Shown: piece by piece, positions 1 through 13,036 of the stretch | How the letters are laid out: every line of letters starts with the position of its first letter | Position numbering within the stretch: position 1 is the first letter of the stretch | Assembly (NCBI GenBank): GCA_013400975.1 | Contig: WBMZ01012114.1 | Location: 1 to 64,000 of the forward strand | Direction: 5' to 3' | Length of the DNA stretch: 64,000 nt | DNA from: Atrichornis clamosus | Taxonomy: Eukaryota; Chordata; Aves; Passeriformes; Menuridae | Program-made: the position numbers and the translations under genes | Notes under the pieces: generated by a model | What the model saw: the letters and a program-made list of their open reading frames with translations, nothing else | The model's database searches: none | What the model was told of the DNA's origin: nothing

Positions 1-1291
1 TAAAAATATAATAATAATTTATAATCAGTATTTATTTATAAACCTCTAGCCATTTTAAAACTTTAAAAAATGAGGATGAAGCATCTGAATTTCCCATCTG
101 AGTTAGTTTTCTTATGAGAACTCTGAGTAGTGAGAGCTGCTTTTCTGCCCAGCAGAAGCTGGGATGGCCTTACACTGCCCAACCCTTTTATAGGCTGTTC
201 CCTCACCAGCTCCAAGAGACTTCTGTGCTCCATTTTGGATGCAGTGTGTGTTCAGAGGCATTTTAAAAGCAGAATGGACAACACTCCAAGAAGACAACCC
301 TGCAGTGGCTGTGGGAGGTTCTCGATGAGCTGATAGGTCATTCCAGCTTCTCTGATTTGAAAAACAAGCTGCACATCCATAGCGGTGCCAGTGGGAGAGT
401 CTGGGATGGGGAAGAAGAACAAATACGTGAAGACCATAAAACTCCCTTCCCAGCATATCAGCTCCTAGTTTGGATTTTCAGTCAGCTGCTGGCTCCCACA
501 CTCTTTTTCTTTCTTACTCTGTAATATAATTTTTTCTGTGTTTACCAAGAAGAAACCTGAAATCTATGAACAATGCAGTTGTGTCTGAATCATCACTCCA
601 AGTCCCCCATGCTTCAATTTTGCAAGCACAGAAATCTGGGCGTACATCCAGCTGGGAATTTCACAGATGACTCCTCGCTCTGAAAGGGGTCTGCACAAAA
701 CCCCTAAATCCAAATATTCCTAATTTTGCAAGCATTCATATTCTCCAATTTATGTGCACATCTCCTAGAAATGCTGCAGTCTGGTTGGAATTAAAACTCT
801 GATCTCTCCAAATTTGCGTGACTAATTGTCTGCAAATGACTTTGAAAACTTGGTCTTGAGTTGGATTTCACCAGTGTTAGGTGTAAAAGAGTTAAATATT
901 CAGCTACTGTTGACTGGAGTGGAAGCCCTGAGGATCAGAGAGCTCCACAGCGTGGCTGCAGAGCAACCCTTACTGACTCAGTGAGAAACAAGGCTCATGC
1001 TGCCCATCTTCTTACAGGTTCTCCCAATCCACACAGTTCCCGTTCTAATCAGGCCGTGTCCTTTTGTGGATTGTTAATTTGGAAACTTTGCACTCCAAAA
1101 TACAAACTAAACGCTGCCTTTGGCTGAGCAAACACTTTCTTTAGAGTAGTTAAACTGTGTGTAGTGAGAAAAGAATCGTTGACTGCTGCCTGTGGCTGTG
1201 GAGTGAGTGATCTGAGGGAGAATTTTTCCACGTGGATAATTGTCAGGTGTGGAAGCAAAGGTCAGAAGGGAGCACCCCTTGCTCCCACCGT

Positions 1292-1329
1292 GGGCTGGCT
1301 GGGGGCTGTGGGCGTGGGGAGGGGCTGGG
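1292..1329 (+). other. G-rich tract with quadruplex potential
   Basis: Six runs of three or more G lie within 38 bases, separated by short loops, on the plus strand. This fits the usual pattern for intramolecular G-quadruplex formation (four runs of at least three G with loops up to seven bases). A quadruplex in DNA or in a transcript is inference; the G runs are directly visible. No promoter or exon could be tied to it. Confidence 0.5.
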
Positions 1330-4300
1330 TGTGTGCCAGAGCTGTGCGTGCACCCAGCACTGTGCTCTGGGTGGCCGCAGAACCCGAGTCCCTGCACCAG
1401 TAGAGGGGAGACGTCACTGCAGAGGGACAGCAGCTTGGGCCTTTATCAAGTGCTGCCTGGCTCTGATTTCTGCAGGGAGTCTGAACCTCTGCTTCGAACG
1501 TGCGAGGAGTAACTTGGGCCAGGGCAAAGGCAGCAGTTAAATTAGAGGAGTGTGAGTTTGCAGTCGTTCCCTCTGATCTGCTCTGCCAGGGGAGTCTAGT
1601 CAAAGATTCCCAAATTGTGGTGTGGTTTGGTTTGGTTTCTTAATGATGAATGACTTCATCATCCCTGAATGAATCGAGTCAAATGTAGGACAAATAGTGA
1701 GACACATGAATGACTCCTGTGACATTTGCAGTGTCTCAATGGGTGCTGGTTTATTTAGGTGGTTTCTAGGTTTCTTTGGAAAGAGTGAGCATGACTAAGA
1801 GAAGGGGGAACCACTTCAGAACTATGGGAGACGGTGAAAGTATTGTGACAGTTAGACCTCCGTGGGTTAAATATCTGTCACTGTGAGCAACACCCCGTCA
1901 GTTGCTTGGTAAGAGCTCAGTTCCAGGAGACTCCACAGCCACAAGGCCGGAGGGAGCTGGATGATGTATCAGACATTGCATTCCCTTGGTGGTCACATAC
2001 CTCCCAGTGCCTGTGCTGGGTCTTCATCAGCCACTTCTGGGCTTGCCCTTCTCCCCAGGAGGAAATAATGAGACACACTGGCCACTCCAGGCATCAGGCA
2101 GGTCCAGGTTTAAATCAGAACCGAGGCAAATTGGAGGGGGACTTTTAGCAGCCACATTTTTTAATTACATTTTGGGTTGTGTGTCGAATTTTTTCCTTAA
2201 AATTGCATTACATTTTCTCTTGTCTGGTTTCTTCTGCACACGTGTTCATTTGCTTTGAGTGGGGTGCTGTCTCCTTCCTTGGAAAGCAGCCCAAGATTCC
2301 AGCGTCCAGCAGGTAGATCCTAGAGTGAGATGTTCAGCTGGGTAGGCTGGGTTACATGAGAGCTCTTCTGAGGTCATCCTGCAGCTTCTTACCTTCAAAT
2401 AACTTCTACTGTGTTTTCAGCTAGGTTTCCTTTTTAAAAAAAATGCCATTGATTTTTATACAAATTTTTCTTCAGGACAAATTTTATAGGCTATTACTAA
2501 AATCAAACACACACAAAAACAGTGCTATGTCTGTTTTCGAAATTAATATCTCTGGACCTTTGTTGTATACTTGGTTACATTTCATAGCTCTTCCCATCTT
2601 CAAAACTAATGCCAATTTTAGATCAGGATTAAGACTTTCCAGAATTTCGGGCTGTTCTGATGATGGTCTTGGTTTAGATGTAGCCCTAATGCTCCTCCAG
2701 CTGTTTCTGTCATGCAGAAGAACCTCTCTGCTTTCAGAACCCACAGGTGTCTGTGCAGGGGCTGGAAGGAGCCTCTCCAGCGGGTGACATTCCAGTGCAG
2801 CCCTCGGGGAGAGTACCCTGGCAAATAATCCAGCCCGAAATCCCAGTTACGCTGCAGCATTTCCCTGGTTGCAGCAGGCTGTGGGCAATAGAACAAGCCA
2901 CTCGCAGGGCTCTTGTGGCCCACGTGGATGTGCTGCCCGAGGCTCAGCCTGGCAGGAGCAGAGGCTGTGGGACGTGAGCAGAGGGCAGCTGTCCCCAGCC
3001 CCTGCAGCAAAGGGAGCTCAGTGCCACAGGCCAGGGCCTCGCAGGGCTCTCTCTTTTCAAGATGCTCTGGTTATCTGGGGAGTCCCTGTCTGTGGCACAG
3101 AGGCAAAAATGCTTTGGCAGACAAAGAAGTGAGGAAATTCATTTTCTTGTCTTTAGAAAACAGCGTGGCCATCACGCCTGGACAGATCGAATTTGTTATG
3201 ATAGCAAAACAAGTTCTATGGAAACCATTGTGAGCCCTGCAGGGAGGCTGCCCAGGAGAGTTGGGGAAAGCCGCTTTTGTTTGTTGTGCTTGGCATCCTT
3301 TTGCTCTGGATGAAGATGCTTTAATTTTGTGGGGAGACCCAAGAGAGCATTCCTCTTTTTCCATACCAGAAAGCCTTCCAAGCTGGCATAAACGTCCCCT
3401 CTTTCCAGCTGCTCCTTTCCAAACACACTGTGCCTCCTAAAGATAGTCTTTACAGTGGCTGGGGCTGGTGGAAAACATGAAGCCTACATGGATTAGCACA
3501 GGAATTCATTTGGGCTGACGAATTGGGTTTCCCTCTATAAACAGCAGTAGTGTTTTCATCTTCTGGACAGCACAGCAAACTTCACGTCCTCCCTCCTCGC
3601 CCGGCTCCCCGCCTGTGTCCGGCCCAGCCGTGCTGCGAGCACAGCAAGGCTCTGCTGGGGGATGGAAAACACCACGTGTTCAACGAGCTGTTTGCAGCTA
3701 TCTCCCCTCTCAGACAGGCTTTTTCCAACCCTTAAAAGAGGTGGCAGGGTTATTTTGTTGGGGTTTTTTTCCCCAGTTTATTTTTCTTTCCAGGTAAAAG
3801 GGAAATTAAAGTAGTGCCTTCTCCCCTGGCTCAGTGACCTTCCAAGCAGCCCACATTGTGTATTTTCTTTTCTACTTTGTTTAACTTCAGTGCACTGTGC
3901 TTATCATCTGCAGGAGTCAGGGATTCTCTGGAGAGGATTTTGCCTACCTTTCCCCCAGGGCTCTGCAGGGCCTATCCTGCCCCTGCCAGGGTAGCACCCC
4001 CAGCACTGCACTGCTCCAAATACACTTTCCTATCACTTATACTTCCTTTTATAGCTTGCTTGGTAAATACAATGATGAGGGATTATTAATCACCCAGGAT
4101 TGTTCCCATGGCTGCTCAGGAGAGGGAAGATGTGAATGCCAATTTCATGATCAGGCTACAATTTAGTGGTGGTTTGTATTTACCTGACTGTTCAGTGAGG
4201 GATGATTTTGCCCACGTCACTGAGTAACTGAGCATGGAATTGGAGTTGTTATGGATAAAAATGGGGGATTTGGGATTCAGCTGTCAAATGGAAGAATTGT

Positions 4301-7300
4301 TTAAGTAGTAAAGCTCTGTCCCATAACTCTACCTAATCACCATGTTTTCACATATATAACCCACACCCCATTCAAAGTTTGTTCCCTAAAAATAAGTCTC
4401 AGCCAGCCCCCAACCCCTCATAACTCTCTGCCGTCCCTCCTGCCCTTTCAAGGCACTCTGATCCAGCCATTCCCCACCTCTAGCAGGGACCTGGGATAGG
4501 GGAAAGAAAAGGGGATTATTGTGGCCTCAAGAGAGAGCAGACAACAGGAACAGGCATGGGAGAAGAAGCATCCTGGAAGGACCTGGTGCAGGGGTAAAGG
4601 CCTTACCCTCATTCATGTCTTTTTATAGATAACATTGATTATACCCATCACAGTGTGGGATTTTAAAAAACTGACTACAAAAAAGCAGGAAACCTGAAAG
4701 TGGATAGCAATGCCAGAATGGTTTGGAATTCTACTGATTGGTGTAACTGAAGTATTCTCTCTGCCACACCACTTGGTACAGATACCTGTTTGTGCAGTTC
4801 CTGATCTCCACATTCATCTGGACTGGAGTTCAGCCCCATTCCCGTTAGAGTGAGGAGGGGGCTGCCCAAGGGAAGCCCTGGGGTGCTCTCAGGAGAGGAG
4901 GTGCTGCCCAGGACAGGCTTTCATCTCTAGGTCCTTCAAGCACACTCACTGGCTGCCAGGGGTTTGCAGCTGGAGCATCAGCCACACAGGGGAAACAAAA
5001 CCCAGCAGATTTCCAAAATACTAACAGCTGGATGCAGATGACATTTTTAATCAAGGAAAAAAAAAAAAGCAACCCAAAGCAGTTGCTCTCTGGCCACGTC
5101 CAGTGTTGTCCCCACACAGCAGCAGGGCTGGGCTGGACATCTCACACCACTGGGAAAACAGAACTAACTGGGGGTGTTTCTGGGGCACCTAGAAATGAGA
5201 AGGGGGGCAGTGCCCACTGGGGACAGTCACCTTTCTGAGCCCACAGATCGCCTCTCTTTGTGGCCAGAAGGCTGCAGCCCTGTCTCTCCTGATGGTCCTT
5301 CTGATCCCAGCCAGGGTCAGCAGTGACCAAACCCTCTGGAGGCTCTGCTGGCTGTCTCCATTCACAGTGGTGATTTCCAGCCCAAAGACAAACTGCAGCA
5401 TCATTTTCAGTGTTGGGTAGTCATGCTGAGGGATTCTTCCAGCCCTGTTGAGGGGACCCCAGGGAAAGCCCCGTGGTGTGACCTGTGTGTGGCACAGGCA
5501 GGGCTCCCTCCCCACCAAGAGGATGTTGGCTGCTGACTTGGCCATGAGACATAACCAAGCTCTGCTTGAGGGGGCTCTCCCAAGGTCACTGATGCTGTCA
5601 GCTCCAAAAAAAGGGGAAGTTTTCAGTCCTGTGATGCTCCTTCTGCCCTCTCCCAGCACCCACTGTAGCATGAACTTGCTCTGAAGTTACCAAGGCTTAA
5701 CCACCCACTTAACTTGAGCACTTTTTAGGGTGGCCAAGGAGGGGAACCACCCAGCCTCTTGGATAGTCTGTCTTTTCCCATCACTTTCATTTTTACGTCT
5801 CTTGATGTGGTATTTTTGTAGCACCTGGAATTTCCTCTCCCCTTTAGCAGGCCTGTTTTGCAGCCACGGGGCTCAGCGGTGCCGTGGCCAGCAGGTAACT
5901 CCAGCGTGGCTGGAAGTGTGGCCTGTGCTCACTGCCAGGCGGTGCTGCAGTGCCAGGGAACACCGTGGGAGCCACAGCTGGCTGGGACAGGCTCTGCAGA
6001 TGGACTGGAGCCCGTGGCCAAGTCTCTGAGCCTCCCCAGCTGTGGGGGAGTGCGGGTTTGCATGGACACGTCCTGTTCCGGTGCTTCCTCTGGTTCCTTC
6101 CCACCATGGCTCCCCTCCACCGAGCCTTTGGCAAAGTGCTGGTGGCAGTCAGCTCTGGGAGCTGCTCTCATTTCCGGAGCACAGACTGTGGTGATGGTGA
6201 TGATGGTGAGGTCACACCATGGTGCTGCACACTCACACCAGGAGCCTTCCTCGCGCTGATGCTGCAAGAGCGTGCCAGGAGTCACCCCTTACCAGTACCA
6301 AACCTTCCCATCCCTACGTGGCATCCCAAAGGACATCCCCAGTCCCTGCTGTAGGACATCTCTGGTGTTCCCCAGCACTGTTCCATCCCTCCCTCCGTGA
6401 GGTGTTGGGCACAGTCCGTGCCCCATCCCGAGCGGTGCCGTGTGCTTGTCCCTCGGTGGGTTTGATATTTGAAACATGTCTGGGTGTCTAACCCAAGTGA
6501 TCGAGTGCAGAGGGAGCTCCCAAAGCACCTTCAGAGCCCTGGCCTTGCAGCAGATCCCTGGTGGCTCTGTGTGGTTTCACTGCACTGTGGGGTGAGCTGG
6601 GGCGTTTCGTTCCTGTTGGCAGCTGCTCTCCTTCCAGGACTGCTCACAAAGAGTGGTGGTGATCCTGGCCTTCAGCTTTGCTGCTGCTGTGTGTTCCAGC
6701 TGTCTGTGGCTGGTTCCCCAGTGCAGGACGGACAGTATTCCCACCGAATGCACGGTGCTAGCCGCAGGCACGGCCTGCCAGCTGCTGCTGGAAGTGTTCT
6801 GTGCTGCGATGAGATCATATCAAACGTCAGCGAGTTTTATCTTTATTTCAGGCAGAGGGGTGTTTTGTCATGCTGTGGTTCCAAAGCTGCCGTTGTTAGG
6901 TTGGAATTCACCCAGGAAGTGTAGCAGTGGATGGTTAAATGCAAAGTAATAGGTTCAGTATGAGCCGCAGACCCAGCTCTGGGCTGGTTGTGCAGACTTG
7001 TGTTTAAAGGAGAGCGTGGTCACACAGCTGGTGAGAACCTGGGAGAGATCAGGATGGTTCTGCCAGGTATCCCAGCATTTGCAGCGTGCCCCTGGGACGC
7101 TGCCATGAGCACAGGATTTACCTCCTGCCTGGGTTGCGTGGGGATGCACACAGCTCCCAGACCCCACAGCTGGAAAATTTGGGATGGCTCATCATTAAAT
7201 CCTGGAGAGGAGTCCCTGGGGCAATCTCTTTGGGTGGTTCTTCCTACATCTTGATCTGGAATTGGAATGGGAGATCTGGAAATAATTGAGGGCTAATTTC

Positions 7301-7440
7301 TGAACAAATGTAGGTTATTGCTGTTGTGGTGAGGTTGGGACTGCCCAACCCCAACAGTATGGGCTGCACTTCAGCTCAAGGTGAACTTCCACAGCTACTG
7401 GACGCGAAGGAGCTCAGTTCTATTCCTGGTAATTGATATC

Positions 7441-7487
7441 CTCTCTTTTCTCTTTTTTTTTTCCCTTTTTTTTTCTTTTCTTTTCAT
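7441..7487 (+). repeat. Pyrimidine (T/C) low-complexity tract
   Basis: About 47 bases are made only of T and C, mostly T runs interrupted by C. Such tracts are common simple repeats. It inflates the phenylalanine-rich open frame that crosses it, which should not be taken as a membrane protein. It could act as the pyrimidine tract of an acceptor site, but no convincing exon follows. Confidence 0.8.
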
Positions 7488-8302
7488 ATTAAGAACAAAA
7501 GTTTTCTCGTTCATGCCATTGACTCAGATTGAAAGTTTGAAGTCTTTGGATGATGCAGATACATTTTTCTTGTTTCTCAAGCTATTTACTGTCAGATGTT
7601 CCTGGTCTTGAGGCAAGATGTAAAACCAGTTACAGTATCTGCTCCCTGGAGCCTTTTGCACTCCTTTTTCTAGTTATCCTTGTATGTCTCTTGTAATTAG
7701 CTCTGTCTCATGGTCTCTGATTTATACATATACTCCTTAGTATTATGTAGTATTTTTATTATTGCATTATTTTTTGTTAGAAACCCCAGCACTCTCTTGT
7801 GGCAGATGCTGCATTGACTCCAAAGTAAAATCCAGCAGTTCCTCCCTCAGAGGAGTTGCCGTCAGTGCAGAATAAAAGCAAACAGATGGATGTGGGCAGA
7901 CACCCGGTATCTTGTATGTGGCACCTCCTTGACATCATTAGATGTGAATTGTAGCACTCTGTCAATAACCACTGAAGTATTTAATGGTCTGGACCCTTTC
8001 CAGCTAACTGGGAGCAGTAACCATTCCCCCGAGCGCTGGACTCCCGTTGCCAGGACCTGCAGAGCTGGTGCCCATCTCCTCCTGTGGCCTGTGGGGCCAG
8101 TTCCTGCAGCAGGGCTCCTCCAGCAGCCCTCGGGAAGGGGGGAGGAATCTGGCCCCAAATACTCATTTGCTGAAGGATGTGGAGGCACGATACAAAAATA
8201 ATCTGTGTGCAGGAGTGATTTTGTGTGTTCCCTGCTCAGTGTGGGGCCTGCTGCCCACAGTCCTCCTGAAACCCAGCACCCAGGAACCCCTGCCTTGTGC
8301 AG

Positions 8303-8333
8303 GCTGGCTGGGCTGGGCTGGGCTGGGCTGGCT
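8303..8333 (+). repeat. (GGGCT)n short tandem repeat
   Basis: A five-base unit GGGCT is repeated about six times with slight decay at both ends. The array has no stop codon in the plus frames, so it lengthens the 197-codon plus-strand open frame that crosses it (8047-8640). It is an ordinary microsatellite. Confidence 0.85.
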
Positions 8334-8742
8334 TGGGAAAGCAGAGGAGTTGCAGGCAGAGGGATCTTTGCACGCCTGGGCCAGGGGGAGCTTGGTTTGC
8401 TTGGCAGAATTGTTCACAGGCCACTTGCACAGCTTCCCTCTTACCTTGGGACAGGGATTTAGTACTGGCTGTTTTTTCCTGAGAAGCAGGCTCAGAATTC
8501 AGTTCAGACTTGTCTGGAGAGAACCCTGGTTTGTGGAGAGGCCGAGGTTCTGCAGGAATCCACAGGCCCTTCAGAGGGGACGTTGCAGAGTGGAGACACA
8601 GCACAAGAGGAGATGCCAGAGAATTAGAGCCAGTGAATAGTTTTGTGGATTAATAGACATAAGCACTAGTGCTCAAGGGAGGGAAACATATTACATTACT
8701 GCCTGTTCATCCCCTGTAAAACTGCCTAAAGGGAAGGGTAAT

Positions 8743-8810
8743 ATGGTTTGTTTTCCCTTAATTAAATATTTGTTAAATGGTTTGTTTCCCCTCAATTAAA
8801 TATTTGTTCT
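8743..8810 (+). repeat. Two-copy 34-bp AT-rich tandem duplication
   Basis: The segment starting ATGGTTTGTTTTCCCTTA at 8743 is followed at 8777 by a near copy starting ATGGTTTGTTTCCCCTCA. Both copies continue through AATTAAATATTTGTT. The period is 34 bp with only a few differences, so this is a small, fairly recent tandem duplication. No function is apparent. Confidence 0.85.
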
Positions 8811-11800
8811 GGTTGTTCCTTTGTGACAGAAATAAAAAAGCAGCAGCATTGCCTATCTTGTACTTTCAGCTAATCCTGAACATGCTGTAACTGTTCTTCT
8901 GCTCCTACCCCCCAATTATTTCCTGTAAAAAATAGCTTTCACGCATCCATTCTCTTTTCTCTCTCTTTTTGAATCACTTTGCTGAATGACTCATCCTGCC
9001 TCTCAGTAAATAGGTTAAGTCTAGGAGAGTGATGAAACCACATGTGAATAAATAGAGCCATTGCTCGTGTGCTTTTCCTGCAGTTGCTGTTTTAGAGGTG
9101 TTGTGGTATCCAATACCAATTTCATCAGCTTTTAAACCATGAGGTGCTACTGGAGGGAAAAGTCATCACCAGCCTCCTTTGGTTGTGCTGGTTTTAATCT
9201 AAAAGAAATATGCCTTAATACCAAATGGCACTGCTTATCTCAGCAGTTGTGTGTCAAATTCAAAGGCCCAAACCACACACAATAAACCAGACACGAGCAC
9301 AGCTCACCCTTGTGCTTTGCAGCAGCAGCAGAGTTAAATCAGGAGTTAGCAGTGACAAAAAGAAGACTCCTGCCTTGTGTTTCTTAAGCTTCATCAGCCT
9401 AATATTTCTGTATTGGTTTAGCCAAGTCATGTAGTTTATAAAATGAACTCCATCCTCTTCTGGTATAAGTTTTTGTGTATTTATTTATTATGTGCTCATT
9501 CTACTCGGAATATTTTACTTGGTCTCGTTGCATGTAAACTAAAACTAAATACAAACTTCATCTTTTCTCAGTAACTCACTAACTATCAACTAGAGAGAGC
9601 CAACTCCATGACTCAAACACGTGTCCCTTCCCTTGCAATTGCAGCCAAAAGTCTCTGGCATCAGAGTGCTGCAGAGTGAAAGTCATATCTAAATATATGT
9701 GAGCAGAAAGAAAGTCAGTTAAAAAAAGACTGTTGTGGAAAGCTACTACAAACCAAATCCACGGTGGCCTGGAGTTCCTCATCACACCCAGGCTGATCTA
9801 GTTTTCCACTTTCAAGGTACTCTTCCCAAAGCAGCTGCTGACACTCGTGGAGGAGCTGCACAGAGCCAGCTCAGCTCGCTGCAGTCCCCTTCTGCCTCCT
9901 GTGCAGTGACTGAACAGATTTGAAGGGTTTCTCTAATAAATGCACAGGGTATTTATCATCATCTTAGCAAACAGTAACACAAGAGCTTTTGTTTCATATT
10001 CATGTAGTTGTGGCAGTGCCAGCACTGATAATCAGAGCCAGTCCTTTGTCAGGGAACCCAGGAAGGAGATGGGCAGTGCCTGGCCCCGGTGCCACCCTGA
10101 GCACATGCTTGCGTTTGGTTTCAGTCTCTGCAGTGCTGTGGACTGGACAGAAAAAGGGTGCAAAGGATTAAATTTAAAGAAACAGAAATATCCCAGTCTG
10201 AGGTGGTGCCTCTTCCAATTGTGCTCGAAGTGTCTAAGATAAAACCCCTCTAATTCAGGTCAGGGAGTCTGAGCCTGCAGGTGGGCTCCAGGGGCTGCCC
10301 ACAGGGATGTGCTGGAGCCTGATGGGGCAGGAGGGAAAGGGCACGAAATTGTTCCTGAAGGTGCCCTTTCTTCCTCCAGTGATGTGTAGGCAGGGTTTGC
10401 ACCTGTCTTAGAATGTTCTGATGAAAAAAGTGACGACCGAATACTGAAATCCATCAAGCAAACAGGAAATCATACTCTGGAAGCAAAACCTGCTCTTTGT
10501 CTTCTGTTCCAGCCAGCAGCCCAGGGTGAGAAGGCTCAAGTGTGTGTGCATGTGTGCTGCAAACACCACACAAACCCAGCTTCCGGGGTCACGGAAGAGG
10601 TGCCTCGAAAACGTAACTCACTGGTTTCCAGGGCACTCACACAGGGATCAAATGGATTAAATAACTGAAAGCACCACAAATGGCACCTGGCAGCCCCAGA
10701 ACTCTTCCCTTCAGCTCACTTGAGGGCGACCTTTGGCAGCTGCAGGAGAACAAGTCCTTTGTGACAGAATTCTCCTGGGGCCTAAGTGAGCTCAGCACCT
10801 CGTGGTGCTTTGGGATCTAAAGGGTCTGAAGTCCTACCCGAGGACTTTAAAACTTCCCTGCAGGGACTCCTGAGGATGATTGCTCTCTGCTACATCCCCA
10901 CTCGTAGCACCGTGGATTTACTACAGGGTGTAGCTCATTCTCTGGGGGTCATCACCATCTCGGGCTGTTTTCTGTTAGCTAAACACGGATTATTTCAGTT
11001 CCATGAGTGTGACCTCACAGACTTTCTGCATTTTTCAGGCCAAAGCAGACCTGTAATAGGTCTGGTCCTTCAGGGATACTTTGGACAGAGCAGGGTGATG
11101 GCAGAGCAGAGGTCCAAGCCCTGGAGTCTCCCATCCCCCTCTGACCACTGGTCAGGCTTTTTCCTGAGGGTGTCGAGGCAGCTGTTCTCTAGTGGCTGTT
11201 GATCTTTTCTGGAAGTACCCTGACAATAATGAAAGTACTTGGAGAATCCTTAACATTGCTGAGGTGGTGTCATAGACAGATTTGTGTTTTGAGTACTTCC
11301 TTCCTGGTAGTTTTGATCTACAGTGCGTTCAGGGCATTGCATTTTTTTTTAGCAGAAATGCTTTCTTTATTTTCTGCTCTTTTCTTACAGGCACACCCAG
11401 CTTCCTGTTAAACATTTTGGGTAGGACAGTACCAGAGATACCAATTGTTTGATGTTTGCACCTCACTCTGGAACTGTACTGAAATATAAGGGAAGGATAT
11501 TTAAATGTCTTGACTGAAATCCAGATCCTGTAAATCCACAGCAGTTCAGATATTGATTTCAGTTGGGAAGGGCCTTAGCCAAAAATATGCATTTTATTTA
11601 GATTCTGCTTTCCATCAGTTATCTTTATGATGTTGTTAAATTAATGGAAAGATGCCAGTGGGTTTTGAGTCTGTTGATATTGTTGTGGCAAAATTGCATC
11701 CTGGGACTGGAGTTGCCACCTGGTTTGAGGTCAGTAACTTCTTCCAAGAGTTTGCTGAATTTCTGAAGATGACCCCGTTGCAGTTGGGCTGGAGGGTGTT

Positions 11801-12351
11801 GAAGAGGTTCACAGGTCACACAGACTCCACAGGTTACAAGCAGGACAAGGAAGAAAAGCTGCAGGATGCATCTCTTGGCCTTATTTCAGCAAGGAGGAAG
11901 CTCTTTTCTTGATGTGCAATTAAAGCTTTACAGCTGAGAACATCTGAGTGGGTATGTCCCCGTTTTCCAGAAAAGAAGCCTTTAATGGCTGTTGATTTAT
12001 AAAACAACCCCACACAGCCCCAGAACTTTTCCCCAGCAGTTTATTGGGTTTGTGCTGCCTGTGCCTGATGGACCTAAATTGGTATTTCCCAGTCAATGAG
12101 CTGCTGTGCTCACATGTGCAAAAGCTGATTTTCCAGGATGCAGGATATGAAATAGGCTGTGTACTGAGTGGTAGGTTCCAGGGTATGATACGTGGCTGCA
12201 CAATCCCTGGGAGCCAAGTAAAATACTTCTTTTCTATATATAGTCACCTGAAATCCAGCAGCAAAGACACTTCTGAATCTTGCACTCCAAACTTAGTTTT
12301 TTAGAAGTGTTTTTTCCTCCTTAATATTGCAATTCTTTTTTTTTTTTTTTA
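8811..12351. other. Non-coding stretch, no gene recognised
   Basis: This interval holds no recognisable gene, RNA or full transposable element. The longest plus-strand open frame (10786-11202, 138 codons with an alternative start) shows no known motif. Short T-rich and A-rich tracts are scattered through it. I read it as intergenic or intronic sequence. Confidence 0.5.
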
Positions 12352-12501
12352 TTTCCATATGATTGTGCAGAAATGCTTTCATGGCGAATTCAAAAGAAAT
12401 CTGAAAAGACAAGAAGCAGAANTTTTTTTTTTTTCCATATGATTGTGCAGAAATGCTTTCATGGCGAATTCAAAAGAAATCTGAAAAGACAAGAAGCAGA
12501 A
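12352..12501. other. Assembly junction: one N between two identical 70-bp copies
   Basis: Bases 12352-12421 and 12432-12501 are identical over 70 bp, 80 bp apart. Between them lie a single N (12422) and a T run. The upstream copy also follows a long T run. This is the pattern left when two contig or read ends that overlap by about 70 bp are joined with a placeholder base instead of being merged, probably because of the poly-T. The duplicated segment is therefore likely single-copy in the real genome. The open frame crossing the N (12373-12555) is an artefact. Confidence 0.85.
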
Positions 12502-12829
12502 AATTTTAAATATTGTCTTTCTCAGAGAAAAAAAATTCACCTAATTTGTGTTTGAAGCAAAGACTGTAACTTTCATCATTTCTTTACACAGATCTTTCCT
12601 GTTTTGTGCAATTAAGGCAAAGTCTAATTTACACAGCCTCTGTGGTTAGATCTCTTAATTAAAAGGGACTGACTTTGGATCTGGCACAAATGTGTTGTAT
12701 CTTATTTGGGCACTGAGGTGACAACAAAACTGAGTTTTGCAAAAGGCAGTGACTGGTCTTTGACCTGGCTTACAGGGACCTCCTGCGCCTCTGGAGCCTC
12801 AGATCAAATTATCAGCATTTCACATTTTG

Positions 12830-13036
12830 TCATCCATTTAGAGTGTAAGTTTTGGCATATTCATTTTTAGAAAATATCAGTCAAGAAAAGAGGGGAAAAA
12901 AGTAAAATCTAGTGTTGGATCTGAGCAGACAAAAAGGTCAGTGGTTAAGTTCTGCCTTGGGTATTGTATATGCTGAAATGTCCTTTTAATAAATTAAACC
13001 ACAAACTGAAGGATAGCTGAAAACTGTAACACTTGG
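12830..13036 (+). repeat. Unclassified interspersed repeat, copy 1
   Basis: This segment aligns by eye, at roughly four bases in five, with 19812-20023 in the same orientation. Both begin TCATCCATTTAG and end near CTGTAACA(C/T)TTGG. Shared blocks include GTAAAATCT, TTGGATCTGAGCA or its near match, AGGTCAGTGGTT, GTTCTGCCTTG and TGCTGAAATGTCC. Each carries AATAAA (in TTAATAAATTAAA), which would suit an LTR or another transcribed element. Sequence beyond these borders does not align, so the borders approximate the element ends. I could not assign a family, and no target-site duplication is obvious. Confidence 0.75.

Larger units (their letters stand above)
1..8742. other. Non-coding stretch, no gene recognised
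   Basis: No open frame in this stretch reads as a known protein family, and the longest (about 100-200 codons) have no consistent splice borders that I could find. The sequence alternates between AT-rich parts and GC-rich parts around 1.2-1.5, 2.7-3.0 and 5.8-6.8 kb. Short tracts inside it (a G-rich tract, a T-rich tract and a GGGCT repeat) are listed separately. It is most simply intergenic or intronic avian DNA. Confidence 0.5.

Noticed and set aside
7381..7611. Phenylalanine-rich possible membrane protein
   Set aside because: The hydrophobic run is a translation of the T/C low-complexity tract.
8047..8640. 197-codon plus-strand open frame
   Set aside because: It runs through the GGGCT repeat and overlaps several other open frames.
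11560..11640. CR1-like string near GTTGGGAAGGGCCTTAG
   Set aside because: Only a few bases match, and the surrounding sequence does not continue as CR1.
12373..12555. Open frame crossing the N base
   Set aside because: It is a product of the assembly join: its two halves repeat the same sequence.
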